Source: Prevotella sp.
GTDB lineage: Bacteria; Bacteroidota; Bacteroidia; Bacteroidales; Bacteroidaceae
NCBI GenBank assembly: GCA_016286995.1
Contig: JAEEVA010000014.1
Coordinates: 1 to 64,000, forward strand
Length of the DNA: 64,000 bases
Direction of reading: 5' to 3'
Position 1 is the stretch's first letter. Each line of letters starts with the position of its first letter. Below are positions 1 to 8,681 of the stretch, one piece after another. The notes beneath the pieces were generated by a model that worked only from the letters and a program-made list of their open reading frames with translations, searched no databases and had not been told where the DNA came from. Position numbers and translations under genes: made by a program.

Positions 1-611
<611 letters not shown>

Positions 612-661
612 TTAAATGGTTATTATTTGTGTTAAAAATACTCTCTTCTTTCTTTTTGCTT

Positions 662-694
662 GCAAAATTAAAGCAAAAACTACAAAAAGCCAAA
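662..694 (-). promoter_or_regulatory. Promoter of gdhA
   Basis: On the minus strand TAATTTTGC (plus 662-670) matches the Bacteroidetes -7 element TAnnTTTG. A TTTG -33 element (plus 691-694) lies 20 nt upstream, the expected spacing. Confidence 0.7.
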
Positions 695-810
695 CATTTT
701 GTTAGAAAAATTGCGTAAACGCTTACGTTTTGCTAATTAATTGATATAAATCAAGTCTTCTTGGCATGCTTAAAGAAGTAAATGGGTGTAAAACGTTCAA
801 TAAAGAGCAT

Positions 811-846
811 AAAAAGACGTGCGCGAGAAAAACTTCTCGCGCACGT
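811..846 (-). terminator. Rho-independent terminator of rpsA
   Basis: A perfect 12-bp stem, ACGTGCGCGAGA with TCTCGCGCACGT and a 6-nt loop, is followed on the minus strand by CTTTTTA. It lies about 35 nt past the rpsA stop. The region between it and gdhA (to 600) holds only the gdhA promoter and AT-rich leader. Confidence 0.85.
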
Positions 847-879
847 ACATTAATTATTATTAGGAGGAAGGGTGGGTGA

Positions 880-2658
880 TTACTCGCCCTTCTCCATCTT
901 AGCCTTCAGCTCAGCCAGTACGTCGATATCGCCCAGCGTGGTGCTTGCAGCTACGTTCTCAATCTTCGGAGCGTCGTCCTTCTTAGGAGCACGGGTCTTC
1001 TTGGCAGCAGCCTTCTCTTCACGCTTCGGATCCTCGAAGGTGCGGCTGTGGCTGAGGATGATGCGCTTAGAGTCCTTGTTGAACTCAATCACCTTGAAGG
1101 GCAGCGTCTCGCCCTGAGCAGCCTGTGAACCATCTTCCTTGACAAGGTGCTTCGGAGTAGCGAAGCCCTCAACGTTCTCGTCGAGCTGTACAACAGCACC
1201 CTTCTCCATCAGGTCGATAATCTTACCCTCGTGGATAGAGCCTACGGTGTACTTAGCCTCGAATACATCCCAAGGATTGTCCTCGAGCTGCTTGTGGCCA
1301 AGGCTCAGACGGCGGTTCTCCTTGTCGATGTCGAGTACGATGACGTCGATTTGTGCGCCAACCTGAGTGAACTCAGAGGGATGCTTCACCTTCTTGGTCC
1401 AGCTGAGGTCGCTGATGTGAATCAGACCGTCAACACCCTCCTCAAGCTCAACAAATACACCGAAGTTGGTGAAGTTGCGAACCTTGGCGGTGTGCTTGCT
1501 GCCAACAGGATACTTAACCTCGATAGCCTCCCAAGGATCTTCCTTCAGCTGCTTGATGCCGAGTGACATCTTGCGCTCGTCGCGGTCAAGCGTGATGATG
1601 ACTGCCTCTACCTCGTCGCCAACCTTCAGGAACTCCTGAGCGCTGCGCAGGTGCTGGCTCCAAGACATCTCGCTGACGTGGATCAGACCCTCAACACCAG
1701 GCTGGATCTCAACGAATGCACCGTAGTCGGCAATGACAACAACCTTACCCTTCACGTGGTCACCAACCTTGAGGTTAGCATCCAGAGCATCCCAAGGATG
1801 CGGGGTCAGCTGCTTCAGACCGAGAGCAATACGCTTCTTGTCCTCATCGAAGTCAAGGATAACGACATTAATCTTCTGGTCGAGCTCAACCACCTTGTGG
1901 GGATCGTCTACGCGGCCCCAGCTGAGGTCTGTGATGTGGATCAGTCCGTCAACACCACCCAGGTCTACGAATACGCCGTAGCTGGTAATGTTTTTAACGG
2001 TACCTTCCAGAATCTGACCCTTCTCGAGCTTCGACATGATCTCCTGCTTCTGAGCCTCAAGTTCGGCCTCGATAAGAGCCTTGTGTGATACGACTACGTT
2101 ACGGATCTCCTGGTTGATCTTCACAATCTTGAACTCCATCGTCTTGTCTACGAACTGGTCGTAGTCGCGTATGGGGTGAACGTCAATCTGTGAGCCGGGC
2201 AGGAAGGCCTCGATGCCGAATACGTCAACGATCATACCACCCTTCGTGCGGCACTTGATGTAACCATTGATAACCTCCTGGCTCTCCAGGGCGGCGTTGA
2301 CACGCTCCCAAGACTTCGACATGCGAGCCTTCTTGTGCGACAGGATCAGCTGACCCTTCTTGTCCTCAGCGTTCTCAACGTAGACCTCTACAATGTCGCC
2401 GGCCTTCAGGTCGGGGTTGTAGCGGAATTCCGAGGCGGGGATGATACCATCGCTCTTGTAGCCGATGTTGACGACTACTTCCTTCTTGTCGACGCTGATG
2501 ACCTTACCGTCAACGACCTGGTGCTCGCTAACCTTGTTAAGGGTTTCGTCGTACGCCTTGTCAAGCTCTTCCTTGCTGACGTTAGCGGTCGTGCCATTCT
2601 CAAACTGTTCCCAGTCGAAGTCCTGTAATGGCTGGACGTTCTTTGTTAATTCTGACAT
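880..2658 (-). CDS. rpsA: 30S ribosomal protein S1
   Basis: The 592-residue protein contains six S1/OB-fold repeats, for example GYGVFVDLGGVDGLIH-like blocks near residues 225, 310 and 395. Central repeats end in the typical G-LIH-S-LSW signature. The first two repeats are divergent, as usual for the ribosome-binding part, and the C-terminal tail is lysine/alanine rich. S1 binds mRNA upstream of start codons and recruits it to the 30S subunit. Bacteroidetes use Shine-Dalgarno pairing weakly, so S1 and A-rich leaders matter more. The ATG at 2658 gives the expected MSELTKNV start. A long leader with hairpins precedes the gene (see the leader entry). Length and domain number are normal for the family. 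Confidence 0.97.
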   Translation of the reverse strand: MSELTKNVQPLQDFDWEQFENGTTANVSKEELDKAYDETLNKVSEHQVVDGKVISVDKKEVVVNIGYKSDGIIPASEFRYNPDLKAGDIVEVYVENAEDKKGQLILSHKKARMSKSWERVNAALESQEVINGYIKCRTKGGMIVDVFGIEAFLPGSQIDVHPIRDYDQFVDKTMEFKIVKINQEIRNVVVSHKALIEAELEAQKQEIMSKLEKGQILEGTVKNITSYGVFVDLGGVDGLIHITDLSWGRVDDPHKVVELDQKINVVILDFDEDKKRIALGLKQLTPHPWDALDANLKVGDHVKGKVVVIADYGAFVEIQPGVEGLIHVSEMSWSQHLRSAQEFLKVGDEVEAVIITLDRDERKMSLGIKQLKEDPWEAIEVKYPVGSKHTAKVRNFTNFGVFVELEEGVDGLIHISDLSWTKKVKHPSEFTQVGAQIDVIVLDIDKENRRLSLGHKQLEDNPWDVFEAKYTVGSIHEGKIIDLMEKGAVVQLDENVEGFATPKHLVKEDGSQAAQGETLPFKVIEFNKDSKRIILSHSRTFEDPKREEKAAAKKTRAPKKDDAPKIENVAASTTLGDIDVLAELKAKMEKGE

Positions 2659-2821
2659 AAAAAATAAATATGTTGCCCAATCTCTCGACAGGGCGAGGCC
2701 TGAACAGACGTTTATCAGACCGTCTTTTAATGGGTTAATAATCAGTAGGAGTCAGCGCCTGTTCCGGCTCCTATTTCCCCCTTCGGGGAAAATATTTTTG
2801 CAAAAAGCGGGTGCAAAGGTA
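2659..2821 (-). promoter_or_regulatory. rpsA promoter and structured 5' leader
   Basis: TACCTTTGC on the minus strand (plus 2813-2821) is a -7 element, giving a leader of roughly 145 nt. The leader holds a hairpin with a 7-bp stem (TTTCCCC 2774-2780 with GGGGAAA 2785-2791). It also holds a second stem, AGGAG 2747-2751 with CTCCT 2768-2772 enclosing GCC/GGC. Autoregulation by S1 is known in other bacteria. That these hairpins serve such a role is inference. Confidence 0.5.
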
Positions 2822-3025
2822 ATAAAAATAGTTCAGAGTACATTGCTCATACTTCATAAAGGTGACAAAATTAAGCTCTTTTAACTATAAAAAATAAAAT
2901 CTATGCACCCTGAACGATGAATTCTGAACGAAACTTAGTAATTTTGCAAAGTTTTTCGTGATAGCAAACACATGCGACGAAGTAATAAAAATAGTAAAAA
3001 CTGACTCATTGTCGATTTTTTTTTC

Positions 3026-3033
3026 TATTTTTG
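3026..3033 (+). promoter_or_regulatory. Promoter -7 element of the secreted hydrolase
   Basis: TATTTTTG followed by C lies 37 nt before the ATG at 3070. No good TTTG -33 box is seen at the right distance; TTG at 3009-3011 is closer than usual. The rest of the 2822-3025 intergenic stretch is AT-rich, with nothing else recognised. Confidence 0.5.
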
Positions 3034-3069
3034 CAGGTGCAATCTGTATGTATACCTAAAATTAAAGAT

Positions 3070-4620
3070 ATGAAGAAGAATTTATGGATGCTCGCCGCCA
3101 TCCTCACACTCTGCGGCGTTATGAAGGCACAGACCGCCGAGGTATCTGATAGTCTGAAACAGGACAAAAGGTCAACCGATGCCGTTTTCTATAAATACAA
3201 CTACCCGTCGGTCGATGCTGAGGGCAAGGATGTGGTGCTCTCATCATTACTCGTCGCATGGAATCCTGAGGAACCGAATGAGGACGATGGCATAGAGTCG
3301 GTGCATATCTACAGCCACTTTACTATCACGTCAGACGATGAGTGTCCCACGTCGGAAATGAATTTGAAGGAGAGTGTGCTGTTCTCCTTTCTTGCCAATG
3401 GTATTTACGGATTGGGTTCTGACGAAGACCAGAACTTCATTTCCCGTTGCATCATCATCGCCCCCGATTATGAGGGTTACGGTGTCACAAAGGACTTGGC
3501 ACACCCCTATCTGGCACAAGAACTGACAGCCCGTCAGATGACGGATGCCGTGGACTATGGATTGAGACTTTATAATAAGCATGTTAACGACAAGCGTGCG
3601 CTACAGTTCAAGAGCGACTGGAGGTCGTTCGGATTCGGATTCTCACAGGGCGGTGCCGTGGCTTTGGCCGTGCAGCGCCGCTTGGAGCAGCTGGGAATGG
3701 ACCGAGAACTGCGCTACCGTGGCAGCATTGTTGGCGACGGCCCCTACGACCTCATCGCCACCATGCGCTACTACATGGACGACGACGGTAACAGCTACGA
3801 CACGGAGACAGACCACCACAAGGGAATAACCACCATGCCGATGGTCATACCAATGATTATACAAGGTATGTTGGACACGCATCCCGACTTGAAGAGCCAT
3901 AAGCTGGAGGACTACCTCTCGCAGCAGTTCCTCGACACGGGCATCATGGAGTGGATAAAAAGCAAGGAATTGACAATCAACAACATCCACGAGAGGTGGT
4001 ACGAACAGCTGCAGGAGGGTTTTGAGGCTGACGGCCGCACTTACACCAAAGAGCAGATGGAAGAACTGTTCCAGTCGCCCAAGGAGGACAAAGTATGGGC
4101 TCACCTCGACAAACTTTTTACCACACAATTTTACGACTATCTGGCCGATGCCTCGAATTTCAACGATGTTCCCACCGAGAAGGGTGATGCCTGCAAGGAC
4201 CTGCACCGTGCGCTGGCCGACAATGGCGTCGCCTCCGGATGGCAGCCGAAGCACCGCATCCAGTTCGTCCATTCAAAAGGCGACATGGTGGTGCCTTACG
4301 GTAACTACCTCTCCTTCCGTGATGCACACCCCGACGGTGAGGGCGACTGGTACAAGATTGACGATAGCGTCACCCCTTCTGACCACATTGCCGTAGGCAC
4401 CGAATTTTTCCTCTACCTCTGCACCACCGGCACTTACGGCGAGGTATTCCAGTGGCTCGATGAGGATCCGGCGTCAACAGGTATTAATGATTCTCAGCTG
4501 TCAATTGTCAATTATCAATTCTCCAACGCCTGGTATACCCTCGACGGCCGTCGCCTCAATGGCAAGCCTACGGTTAAGGGCCTGTATATCTACAACGGAA
4601 AAAAGGTCGTGATTAAGTGA
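3070..4620 (+). CDS. Secreted alpha/beta hydrolase (secretory-lipase-like) with Prevotella-type C-terminal tail
   Basis: The start at 3070 (MKKNLWMLAAILTLCGV) gives a signal peptide; the track start at 3031 overlaps the promoter. The 516-residue protein has a nucleophile elbow GFSQGG with Ser192. Candidate acid Asp405 is in HSKGDMVVPYG and His439 in SDHIAVG. The block APDYEGYG near residue 131 recalls fungal secretory lipases and esterases (LIP family). The substrate cannot be read from the sequence; an ester in the periplasm or on the surface is likely. Residues 476-488 are encoded by a 7-nt tandem array, lying between the catalytic domain and the tail WYTLDGRRLNG...KVVIK. The BspA-like protein at 27136 shares that tail, which resembles a short T9SS-type sorting sequence. 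The gene stands alone. Confidence 0.8.
   Translation: MKKNLWMLAAILTLCGVMKAQTAEVSDSLKQDKRSTDAVFYKYNYPSVDAEGKDVVLSSLLVAWNPEEPNEDDGIESVHIYSHFTITSDDECPTSEMNLKESVLFSFLANGIYGLGSDEDQNFISRCIIIAPDYEGYGVTKDLAHPYLAQELTARQMTDAVDYGLRLYNKHVNDKRALQFKSDWRSFGFGFSQGGAVALAVQRRLEQLGMDRELRYRGSIVGDGPYDLIATMRYYMDDDGNSYDTETDHHKGITTMPMVIPMIIQGMLDTHPDLKSHKLEDYLSQQFLDTGIMEWIKSKELTINNIHERWYEQLQEGFEADGRTYTKEQMEELFQSPKEDKVWAHLDKLFTTQFYDYLADASNFNDVPTEKGDACKDLHRALADNGVASGWQPKHRIQFVHSKGDMVVPYGNYLSFRDAHPDGEGDWYKIDDSVTPSDHIAVGTEFFLYLCTTGTYGEVFQWLDEDPASTGINDSQLSIVNYQFSNAWYTLDGRRLNGKPTVKGLYIYNGKKVVIK
4493..4520 (+). repeat. Heptad array (GTCAATT) inside the hydrolase gene
   Basis: GTCAATT GTCAATT ATCAATT starts at 4500 and is preceded by a degenerate unit CTCAGCT. 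The period is exactly 7 nt. It is read in frame as SQLSIVNYQF in the linker before the C-terminal tail. Confidence 0.75.
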
Positions 4621-4624
4621 GAGG

Positions 4625-4660
4625 CTTAACTTCTTTAACTACTGACTACTTAACTACTTC
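4625..4660. repeat. Degenerate heptad array (TAACTAC/TGACTAC)
   Basis: This run of TTAACT, TAACTAC, TGACTAC and TTAACTAC words has a mostly 7-nt spacing. It starts 4 nt after the hydrolase stop codon. Confidence 0.5.
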
Positions 4661-4743
4661 AGAAAGTTGAATCACGGTATGAGGGGAAGGTTCATGCCCT
4701 TAGTAATAAAAGTGTACAATCGTGATGGAATGTTGGCAAATGT

Positions 4744-4818
4744 TAAAAGTGTTTATAGGCAATAAACACAATATTCATAAGCAGTAAACACAGTGTTTAT
4801 TGCCTATAAACACTTTTA
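4744..4818. repeat. Perfect 26-bp inverted repeat built from a 22-nt periodic unit
   Basis: Left arm 4744-4769 and right arm 4793-4818 are exact reverse complements with a 23-nt loop. Inside, ATAGGCAATAAACACA at 4755 recurs as ATAAGCAGTAAACACA at 4777, a 22-nt offset. It may terminate transcription from the hydrolase, but there is no strong T-run. The stretch 4819-4984 holds nothing I recognise. Confidence 0.7.
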
Positions 4819-4984
4819 GAAACGGCAGCTATAATTTTGCTGTCTGGTAAAAAGTTCGTATCATGACATCATCTGAGCATGCTGTTTTAGATGCTGTTAT
4901 TGCATATTTTGCACCTTCAGCGAAACTTAGGCCAAATAATTAGTATCATCATCAAGACTGGTGAAATCGCCATCTGAATTCGGA

Positions 4985-5011
4985 GGCACGGGAGCAATCC
5001 TGTGCCTTTTT
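4985..5011 (+). terminator. Rho-independent terminator-like hairpin upstream of the island promoter
   Basis: GGCACGGG (4985-4992), loop AGCAAT, CCTGTGCC (4999-5006), then TTTTT. The stem is 8 bp with one G-T pair. Its 3' half belongs to a 71-nt segment repeated at 26162. Confidence 0.6.
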
Positions 5012-5064
5012 AATAGAAAAATACGAAATCGTTTTGTCGTTAAAGAAATAATTATTATCTTTGC
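4994..5064. repeat. 71-nt promoter cassette, copy 1
   Basis: This copy aligns without gaps to 26162-26232, with about 60 of 71 positions identical by my count. It runs from a terminator half through CGAAATCGTTTTG to the -7 element. Sequences on both sides differ completely between the two loci. Confidence 0.75.
5033..5064 (+). promoter_or_regulatory. Promoter of the structured RNA / restriction-like operon
   Basis: TTTG (5033-5036), 19-nt spacer, TATCTTTGC (5056-5064): a near-ideal Bacteroidetes promoter. Transcription would start about 7-10 nt downstream and cross 5070-5411 before the helicase gene. Confidence 0.8.
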
Positions 5065-5069
5065 AATCA

Positions 5070-5411
5070 AGTATCGGCAAATCGTCGTAAACGACGCATG
5101 CTGCAAAGCATCAATCTCTGAGTGCAGAGTGCTGGTATGATTTTCGTTGGTAAACAATAGCATCAGCTATTTGTTCAGAGACTCGTGGAACCTCGGAAAT
5201 TTCATGAAGTAGTGCTCGAACAAGTCAGCCGATGCCCGTGCGATAGCGCGGGCATGACTTGTATCTTAGCACTACAGGTACATCCGAGGACCTCACGAGA
5301 CAAGAGAAAAGTTATGAACGCGCTTCTTTTGTGTCCTGAGGTCTCATTCGAATTACCTGTAAGCAAGCCTGAAGATATAGTTTTGGTGCTTGACTAAAAC
5401 TATAGTAGTGC
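5070..5411 (+). ncRNA. Candidate structured leader or non-coding RNA upstream of the defence operon
   Basis: The 5' part has small hairpins: CGTCG/CGACG at 5084-5097, ATGCT/AGCAT, CTCTG/CAGAG, and AATAGC/GCTATT before 5175. The centre is a rod of about 39 bp between 5182 and 5299. Its stems are CTCGTG/CACGAG, CCTCGGA/TCCGAGG, GTAGTGCT/AGCACTAC, ACAAGTCA/TGACTTGT, and ATGCCCGTGC closing a GATA loop. A competing nested fold pairs 5273-5280 with 5354-5361, 5287-5291 with 5333-5337 and 5300-5308 with 5324-5332, reusing strands of the first fold. A last 9-bp hairpin (5376-5384 with 5396-5404) ends 7 nt before the helicase ATG. No credible protein is encoded. The RNA is not matched to any family I know. 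It could be a switch-like leader or a stand-alone RNA partner. A retron is unlikely because no reverse transcriptase is nearby. Confidence 0.6.
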
Positions 5412-8400
5412 ATGGAACTACCTAAACAATTCGATAACATCACCTCTCATGTCATCGACGATTTGAAGGTGACGCTGTGCCAAGGCTCCAAAGTGGCAAT
5501 GGCTGCAGCGAGTTTCTCCATCTATGCCTTTGAGGCCCTGCAAAAAGAGTTGGAGAAGGTGGACGAACTTCGCTTTATCTTTACCTCGCCAACGTTCAAC
5601 AAGGATCAAACAAAGAAACAGAAGCGGGAGTTCTATATCCCCAAACTGAATCGCGAGCGTACGCTGTATGGTTCTGACTTTGAGATCAAACTTCGTAATA
5701 ACCTTACTCAGCGGGCCATCGCTAAGGAATGTGCCGACTGGATTCGCCAAAAAGTACGTTTCAAGACCAACGTGTCACAGCAGAATATGGCTGGTTTCTT
5801 GAATGTAAAGCAGGATGAGGAGCAATACACCTACATTCCCTTTAATGAGTTTACCACTACGGAATTAGGTTGTGAGCGAGGCAATAATATCTTCCAACTT
5901 GTTCAGAGGCTGCCTTCGCCAATGTCTGACTCCTACCTTAAGTACTTCAATGACTTTTGGGAGGATAGCGAGAACTTCACGGATGTCACCAATGCCATCA
6001 TCGAGAATATCGAAAATGTCTATCGCGAGAATTCGCCAGACTTCATCTACTTCGTCACGCTCTACAATATCTTCAACGAATTCTTGGAAGATATCAGCGA
6101 GGATGTGCTGCCCAATGAGGCCACAGGTTTTAAGAGTTCTCAGATATGGAATAAGCTCTATAACTTCCAAAAGGATGCGGCTCTGGCCATTATCAATAAG
6201 TTGGAGACCTATAATGGCTGTATCTTGGCTGATTCAGTAGGTTTGGGTAAGACCTTTACGGCTATTTCTGTTATCAAGTATTACGAGAATCGCAATAAGA
6301 GTGTGCTGGTGCTTTGTCCCAAGAAACTCTATGAGAACTGGAATACCTATAAGGGCAACTACAAGAACAATCCATTAGAAAAAGACCGTCTGCGCTACGA
6401 TGTGCTGTTCCATACAGACCTTAGTCGTGAGCGTGGCTTGTCGAATGGCATAGATCTCTCGCGCCTGAATTGGGGCAACTACGACCTCATCGTGATTGAC
6501 GAGAGCCATAATTTCCGCAATGGTGGCAAGGTAACGACTGATGAGGACGATGAGAATCCACGTGAAAACCGCTATCTGCGCCTGATGAATCAGGTGATTC
6601 GTACTGGTGTGCGAACGAAGGTGCTGATGCTTTCTGCCACACCTGTCAACAACCGTTTCAACGACCTGAAAAACCAGTTGCAGTTGGCCTACGAGGGCAA
6701 TCAGAATCTGATTAACGACAAGCTGAATACTGATCGTCCTATCGAAGATATCTTCCGTTCTGCACAAGCACAATACAATGCATGGTCACGCATCGAAGAC
6801 CCCAAGGAGCGTACCACGGAGAAACTACTCGATATGCTCTCGTTCGACTTCTTCCAAGTGTTGGATGCTGTGACTATTGCTCGCAGTCGTAAACATATTG
6901 AGAAGTATTACGATACCACGGAGATTGGTAAATTCCCAACGCGTCTACGCCCTATCTCGAAGCGCCCCAAACTGACAGACCTCAATGATGCAATCACTTA
7001 CAAGGAAATAGCCAACCAGTTGGACGACCTGAACCTTGGTATCTATGCACCCTCTGACTATATCCTACCTTCTAAACGAGCCAAATATGAAATCGACACA
7101 GACGACAGAGGTGGACACCTTGGTATGTCTGGACGTGAGAAGGGACTGAAGAAACTGATGGCTATTAATTTGCTGAAGCGCCTAGAATCTTCAGTAAACA
7201 GTTTCCGTCTGACGCTGAGCCGTATGAAGGAAATGATTGACGAGACAATAGAGGCCATTGATACCTTTGTCAAAACCCGTCAGGATGTGCGCCTGGAGGT
7301 GCAACAGTTGGAAAACATGCTCGATGAAGATAGCGAGGATGATGTACTGATTGGTGGCAAGAAGTCTAAAGTATCATTGGCTGATATGGATTGTCGTTCG
7401 TGGAAGCGCGACCTGTTGAAAGATCAGGAGATATTGGGCTTGCTGCTGACTATGATTGAAGATATCAATCCAGAGCACGATAGCAAACTACAGATGCTTA
7501 TCGAGAACCTGCGCGAGAAATTTGCTCATCCAATTAATGGAAACAACAAAAAGGTGATAGTCTTTACAGCCTTCTCTGATACCGCAGAATATCTGTACGA
7601 CAACCTAGCTGCAATGATACTGGCGAAGACGGGGCTCCATGTAGGTTTAGTGACAGGTAATGGCATCCGTTCTACCGTTAAAGGATTGCCTGCTGACTTC
7701 AATAGCGTGCTGACACTCTTTTCGCCAATATCGAAAGAAAAAGACAAACTCTTTCCAAAACAATCAGAAGTCATCGATGTGCTAATAGCCACAGACTGTA
7801 TTTCTGAGGGTCAGAACCTACAGGATTGCGACTACCTGATAAATTACGATATCCATTGGAACCCTGTACGTATCATCCAGCGCTTTGGACGTGTGGATCG
7901 TATCGGTTCGAAGAATGATGTTATCCAATTGGTGAATTACTGGCCAGATATCGAGCTCGACGATTATCTCTATCTGAAAGGTCGTGTAGAGGCGCGTATG
8001 GCTGGTATGGATATAACTGCAGGTGGTGGAGGTAATGTGCTGCTCTCGAATGAAGAACAGACTGATCTTGAATATCGCAAGAGTCAGTTGATGCGTTTGC
8101 AGGAAGAAGTGGTTGACCTCGAAGATATGGACACGGGCATCAACATCATGGACTTGGGACTAAATGAGTTCCGCCTCGACCTGTTGGCCTATCTGCCAGA
8201 GCATCCTGACATCGAGCATACACCCTTTGGCATGAGTGCTGTCGTGCCTGCATCAGCCACAGCAAAGCCTGGTGTCATCTTCATTCTGAAGAACAGAAAC
8301 AATGCAGTCAATATCGGTCATCAGAATCTGCTGCATCCTTTCTATATGGTGTATCTCTCTGACGAGGGCGAAACCATCATCAACCACTTGGCTCCCAAGC

Positions 8401-8669
8401 GACTGCTGGACATCATGCGCTTAGCCTGCAAGGGAAAGCATGAGCCGATGATGGAACTCTGCCATCAGTTTAATCAGGAAACGGACAATGGCAGACGAAT
8501 GACACACTATAGCGACCTGCTGCAAAAGGCTGTCGCAACGATTGTAGCGCAGAAGGAAGAGAGCGACCTTGAAAGCCTCTTCTCCTTTGGCGAGACCACA
8601 GCCCTGCACGGTGATATCAAGGGCCTCGATGATTTTGAACTGATTTGTTTCTTAGTAATCAAGAATTAG
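5412..8669 (+). CDS. PLD-like/SNF2-family helicase of a restriction-like defence system
   Basis: The protein has 1085 residues. The N-terminal 1-130 or so resembles the PLD-like domain that precedes such helicases (SKVAMAAASFSIYAFEAL), but no HxK...D catalytic motif is visible there. The SF2 motor follows: Walker A DSVGLGKT (274-281), DESH box (363-366), SATPVNNR (408-415). In the second RecA lobe are VFTAFSDTAEYL, ATDCISEGQNLQ and a QRFGRVDRIGS motif VI. Related SNF2 proteins occur in DISARM (DrmD) and in restriction-like systems with DUF4391 and type III Mod/Res. The job is presumably DNA translocation during defence. It is the first gene after the structured RNA and is followed, in the same reading frame after one TAG, by the DUF4391 gene. 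Confidence 0.85.
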   Translation: MELPKQFDNITSHVIDDLKVTLCQGSKVAMAAASFSIYAFEALQKELEKVDELRFIFTSPTFNKDQTKKQKREFYIPKLNRERTLYGSDFEIKLRNNLTQRAIAKECADWIRQKVRFKTNVSQQNMAGFLNVKQDEEQYTYIPFNEFTTTELGCERGNNIFQLVQRLPSPMSDSYLKYFNDFWEDSENFTDVTNAIIENIENVYRENSPDFIYFVTLYNIFNEFLEDISEDVLPNEATGFKSSQIWNKLYNFQKDAALAIINKLETYNGCILADSVGLGKTFTAISVIKYYENRNKSVLVLCPKKLYENWNTYKGNYKNNPLEKDRLRYDVLFHTDLSRERGLSNGIDLSRLNWGNYDLIVIDESHNFRNGGKVTTDEDDENPRENRYLRLMNQVIRTGVRTKVLMLSATPVNNRFNDLKNQLQLAYEGNQNLINDKLNTDRPIEDIFRSAQAQYNAWSRIEDPKERTTEKLLDMLSFDFFQVLDAVTIARSRKHIEKYYDTTEIGKFPTRLRPISKRPKLTDLNDAITYKEIANQLDDLNLGIYAPSDYILPSKRAKYEIDTDDRGGHLGMSGREKGLKKLMAINLLKRLESSVNSFRLTLSRMKEMIDETIEAIDTFVKTRQDVRLEVQQLENMLDEDSEDDVLIGGKKSKVSLADMDCRSWKRDLLKDQEILGLLLTMIEDINPEHDSKLQMLIENLREKFAHPINGNNKKVIVFTAFSDTAEYLYDNLAAMILAKTGLHVGLVTGNGIRSTVKGLPADFNSVLTLFSPISKEKDKLFPKQSEVIDVLIATDCISEGQNLQDCDYLINYDIHWNPVRIIQRFGRVDRIGSKNDVIQLVNYWPDIELDDYLYLKGRVEARMAGMDITAGGGGNVLLSNEEQTDLEYRKSQLMRLQEEVVDLEDMDTGINIMDLGLNEFRLDLLAYLPEHPDIEHTPFGMSAVVPASATAKPGVIFILKNRNNAVNIGHQNLLHPFYMVYLSDEGETIINHLAPKRLLDIMRLACKGKHEPMMELCHQFNQETDNGRRMTHYSDLLQKAVATIVAQKEESDLESLFSFGETTALHGDIKGLDDFELICFLVIKN

Positions 8670-8681
8670 AGAATTGGAGAA

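Noticed and set aside
3643-4272. 209-aa minus-strand ORF
   Set aside because: Antisense shadow of the secreted hydrolase, which has a signal peptide and catalytic motifs on the plus strand.
4927-5163. 78-aa minus-strand ORF between the hydrolase and the island
   Set aside because: It crosses a terminator hairpin and the promoter cassette, and has no recognisable protein features.
5185-5397. 70-aa ORF in the structured region before the helicase gene
   Set aside because: It lies across the paired arms of the RNA rod; the pairing explains the sequence better. The peptide has no domain-like pattern, and the ATG at 5412 starts the recognised helicase.
5070-5411. Retron msr-msd RNA
   Set aside because: The long hairpin is retron-like, but no reverse transcriptase gene lies anywhere in the window.
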